In this document: one piece after another, positions 60,881 to 64,000 of the stretch
Position numbering within the stretch: the stretch's first letter is position 1
How the letters are laid out: each line of letters starts with the position of its first letter
Origin: Nephrocerus scutellatus
Taxonomy: Eukaryota > Arthropoda > Insecta > Diptera > Pipunculidae
NCBI GenBank assembly: GCA_947095585.1
Contig: OX352761.1
Span: 129,052,277-129,116,276 of the forward strand
Direction: 5' to 3'
Length of the DNA stretch: 64,000 nucleotides
Made by a program: the position numbers and the translations under genes
Notes under the pieces: model-generated
Database searches by the model: none
The model's input: only the letters and a program-made list of their open reading frames with translations
Told to the model about the DNA's origin: nothing

Positions 60881-61795
60881 GTGAGGAACAAAATTCTTTG
60901 GGATGAATTTTGTTCACATAAAACAAGCAACATACTTTTTCTCTAAATTCGGGTGCACCCTGTATCAATCCAGTGCAGTGCAACAGCCTTAAAACGAAAG
61001 TCTAAACGACAGCTAGAACAATATCACGCCACCGCATCGACCAATCCAGCACGTAGTTCGCTGCCGACGACTCGGACCAAAGCTTGTACAATCGTGTACC
61101 TGCAGCAGAATCTCAGGCCACGACGTTTGCCGTAGCAGTATCGTTCAGGTTTACGCTCGCTTGCAATGCTCACGTTCATTCAAGGCTCGCACGATCGTCT
61201 CAGGCTTACGCTCGCTCATCGCTCAGGGTGCACGCTCATCTCAGGTTCACACTCACTCATCGCTCAGTGTGCACGCTCGTCTCAGGCTCACGGTCACGTA
61301 TCGCTCAGGGTGCACGTTCATCTCAGGGTCACGCTCACGCATAGTTCAGGGTGCACGCTCGTCACAGGCTTACGCTCATCTCAGGGTCACGCTCACGCAT
61401 AGTTCAGGGTGCACGCTCGTCACAGGCTCATGCTCATCTCAGGTTCACGTTCACGCATCGCTCAAGGTGCACGCTCAACTCAGGCTTACGCTCACGCATC
61501 GCTAAAGATGCACACTCGTCTCAGGTTCATGCTCACGCATCGCTCAGGATTCACGCTCGTCTCAAAGTAGCGCATCGTTCAGGATCACGCATCGTGCAAG
61601 GCTCACGCTTCGTCCAGGACCACACATCGTGTAAGGCTCTCACGTTGCCCAGCCAAATGCATCGTCACAACATAACGTAGAATACACTTAAAGAAATCAG
61701 ATAAATAAAGAAGTTAAGTCGAGAGTTTATTGTAACTACCCCCTTTTCTTGAACCATGACCACCCTGAGCTTACCCTGGCTAGGAACACTCCGTT
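60880..61795 (-). mobile_element. Element E, copy 2, with internal 41-bp minisatellite
   Basis: In element sense it starts TGTAACGGAGTGTTCC near 61795, contains GTAGTTACAATAAACTC, then the tandem array 61140-61640. It then has GCGGTGGCGTGATATTG, ACAGGGTGCACCCGAATTT and ends near TTTTGTTCCTCACA. Ends and order match copy 1, in inverted orientation 55 kb away, but the array is much longer here. No coding capacity was found. Confidence 0.8.
61140..61640 (-). repeat. 41-bp minisatellite inside element E
   Basis: The plus-strand unit is about CGCATCGCTCAGGGTGCACG followed by CTCGTCTCAGGCTCACGCTCA, 41 bp. Some units have an extra 17 bp (TCTCAGGGTCACGCTCA). There are roughly 10 diverging units. Since 41 is not a multiple of three, the same phrase appears in all three frames in turn, producing several overlapping open frames that are not genes. 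Confidence 0.9.
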
Positions 61796-62079
61796 ACACC
61801 TTGAAATTACACTTTGACTATATTGTCAAAGTAATGCCAATGGTTGAAAAAATGTTGCCGACATTTCTGCAAAGATATTTATAGCAAAGGGAGAGAATTG
61901 TGTCAGTAAATGCCAGAACCTTGTGTCTAAGTGTGGCATGCACTTAAACATCACATCTGACAAGCAGCCTGCGTTGATTATAAGCCTATTAAAAAAACAG
62001 GTAATAATTTGTATGAAAGATACTCCAATGAAGCCCAATTTTTTTTATAATGTACACACGCTAAAGGGTAAGCACCCCT

Positions 62080-63118
62080 ATAGTGCTTAGCACAGCGTGG
62101 GCGTTAGGAAATTAAGGAGAGAAAAGATGAGATGTCTATACACCCGTGTGTTAAATTACTGCAGATCATATAAATTCGGAAACACAGAATCGGGAAATTC
62201 ATTCCACATAACTATAGTGCCGCTAAAGAAGGAATCTCTGAATTTGTTAGTTCGTCCAAAGATATGCCTAATGGTAGACCCGTGAGCTCGAGTTAAGGCA
62301 CGGGTATTACGGATGGATTTGAGAATGGGTGGGATGCATCTGGATATTTTTTTTGAACACCGCTTGTGAAAAAAGCGATAAAGCAGTGACAAGCAGGAAA
62401 CATACCTACAATAATCAAGCGATTCGATTATTTTCGCGATATTTACGTCATTAATAACTTTTATGTATAGGAGATGCAATGTGGACTTGGGGGCACCTGC
62501 CCAGACAACACAGTTTTATTTAAGTTTAGGGCGAATATATGCCTTGTAAATAGTGGCCAGATCCGACGGAGTGAAGTACATCTTGCACCGTTTTAGGAAA
62601 CCTAAACATTTCGCATCATTCTTAGCGATGGCAAATATGTGGTCATTCCAACGAAGCTTGTTGTTGACGCACATACCGAGAATTGCGAGTTTTTTAACAT
62701 AACGACGTGTTAACATATGTTGTTGTTCAAGTTCCACTTGCGACGAAGAGGGACGTGCAGACAGCGTGAAATCATTTGAAAATCTAAGAGTGCTGTCGTC
62801 AGCGAAAGAATGGATTGGATTGGAAGGAAAATAGGAGATCATTTATGAAAATCAGAAAGAGTAGAGTAGACACAGGCATTTATGCGGTAAACATGGGATT
62901 TGAATCCGTCCAAAACGACCTGAAATTGAACGGTCAGAAAGGTATATACTAGTCCAATCGAGCAGGACGGTTTTAATTCCATATGCATTCATTTTGGACA
63001 AAAGCGCTTGATGCCAAACTTTGTCAAATGCCTTGGAAATATCGAGTGCAACAACTTTACTTTCACCAAATCAGTGACTAGGCTGGTTCCACTTTTCAGT
63101 TGTATCAGTTTCTCATTG
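62080..63118 (-). pseudogene. LINE family A, internally deleted copy
   Basis: On the minus strand the catalytic block is intact as PIHSFADDSTLRFS. The segment between VELEQQHML and KKLAILGMCVNNKLRW is deleted relative to the 3.4-kb copy. GFLKRCKMYFTPSDLATIYKAYI follows, then a separate frame with a C-terminal SIRNTRALTRAHGS. The 3' end AGCACAGCG motif is at 62086. The upstream limit at 63118 is where similarity to 46440 ends. Confidence 0.87.
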
Positions 63119-64000
63119 GTATGAGCTGAGCCTATCTTACACCCATGCCGGTTTTTGGGATGACGGCAACCGGTTGTACGATACGCAACTCCTCGCCGTG
63201 CAACTTATCGTATGGGTGACATCAGGTGGGTTCACTGATTTACCGTGATTGGTAGCACCTCTGATGTTACCAATACTATGCTCTTCCCGTATATGGGTAG
63301 TAAACCACAACCCCCACGTAAAATCCCCAAAACAAAGTGGTTCCTGATCCATAGCTGTCCACAGACCCGGTCAACCTTATGGTCAAACCGGTACGTTGGG
63401 CAAGAAAACTCTCGTGGTACCAAAGGCTATCTTAGTGAGATTTAGTATCAAAGATCTCGGTTAGCTCTGATGTGAAACATCACAACGGCCTGGGCGGTTG
63501 CAAAGCAGCACATTCGTCCGGAACCTTAAAACATATCACTTACTACTAGGACTCTAATGCTAGCACCACCATACAGTCCTAGGCCGCCTAGGATATAACT
63601 ATTCCAGGCACTCCAACGGTCAAACGGTGTAAGAACGAGCCACTAAATACGAAGAGCACACCCAAACAAAAAATAAAACTCTAAGTATGAGAAGCCCATT
63701 GTGGGTCGCTAAAGTACGTTAGACATTGCCCAATAATGAGCACATTCTAAGTACCCGCGGCCCCTTTATTTTCTCCGCGGTAAGGCCCAGCACCCTACCC
63801 ATATATAGAGTTAGGATGCAGCTGGTCCCCACTACGGTGTCGTAACCCTGACTGGGGTCCCATCATGGCGTGTACATCATCCGGGACAGATGACCCATGG
63901 TTAATTAACGAGGTTCTGCTCCTCCACTCCTCATTTCTCAACACGGAATTGTGACCGACTATGGAGGAGTTATAAGCTGTTTACAATTCAACACACGTAC
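63119..64000. other. Higher-GC non-coding block at the window edge
   Basis: The composition changes sharply at 63119, where the family A LINE ends. Words such as ACCCGCGGCCCC, CTAGGCCGCCTAG and CATCATGGCGTG give it a higher G+C content than the rest. No long open frame exists on either strand. It looks like the untranslated 5' region of another element or a repeat that continues beyond the window. Confidence 0.35.

Noticed and set aside
61084..61680. Overlapping Ser/Arg/His-rich frames of 78-114 codons
   Set aside because: Produced by the 41-bp minisatellite, which lacks stops in every plus frame. There is no start context, splice sites or homology.
60880..61795. Element E as a solo LTR
   Set aside because: The TGTAACGG...TTGATACA ends look LTR-like. 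However, both copies stay similar beyond the supposed right end, and no matching target duplication is seen, so a solo LTR does not fit.

Overview
The window is about 64 kb of AT-rich eukaryotic nuclear DNA, very probably from a brachyceran fly; a tephritid-like genome is my guess. Four things point that way. The only gene I recognise has long and short introns with GT/AG boundaries. Its protein is close to Drosophila Gasp as I remember it. The repeats are insect-type LINEs, SINEs and Tc1/mariner elements. A fly-type TATA/initiator promoter is present. There are no operons, no prokaryotic features and no CRISPR array.

The clear gene is Gasp (obstructor-C, CPAP3 family), on the minus strand. 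The promoter is at about 43446-43481. Exon 1 (43258-43300) carries the signal peptide and is followed by a 24.3-kb intron. Exons 2, 3 and 4 (18736-18945, 18487-18675, 18210-18420) encode three six-cysteine chitin-binding domains. The transcript can end on either of two last exons: 17559-17694 gives a 262-residue protein, and 13077-13131 gives a 235-residue protein with a short tail. Both begin with the base that completes the codon of the last cysteine of domain 3. The second last exon is the most interesting coding observation here.

Layout. 1-12.7 kb is intergenic and repeat-rich: LINE pieces, a SINE body, and an element with an internal minisatellite at 5.9-6.5 kb. 12.7-43.5 kb is the Gasp transcription unit. 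Its large intron holds LINE fragments, two tRNA-derived SINE insertions with perfect 13-bp target duplications, a recent 169-bp tandem duplication, and several small dispersed repeats. 43.5-64 kb is again intergenic: abutting LINEs at 44.6-47 kb, a perfect 34-bp foldback at 48.45 kb, a LINE and a Tc1/mariner relic at 52.3-55.4 kb, two possible exons of an unknown plus-strand gene at 56.0-56.7 kb, and a second, inverted copy of the minisatellite element at 60.9-61.8 kb.

I recognise at least three LINE families. Family A (CR1/Jockey-like) has five copies, all on the minus strand. Family B ends in an ATG microsatellite. Family C is I-like with RNase H. All visible transposable-element coding regions are broken. 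Apart from Gasp I see no complete protein-coding gene.
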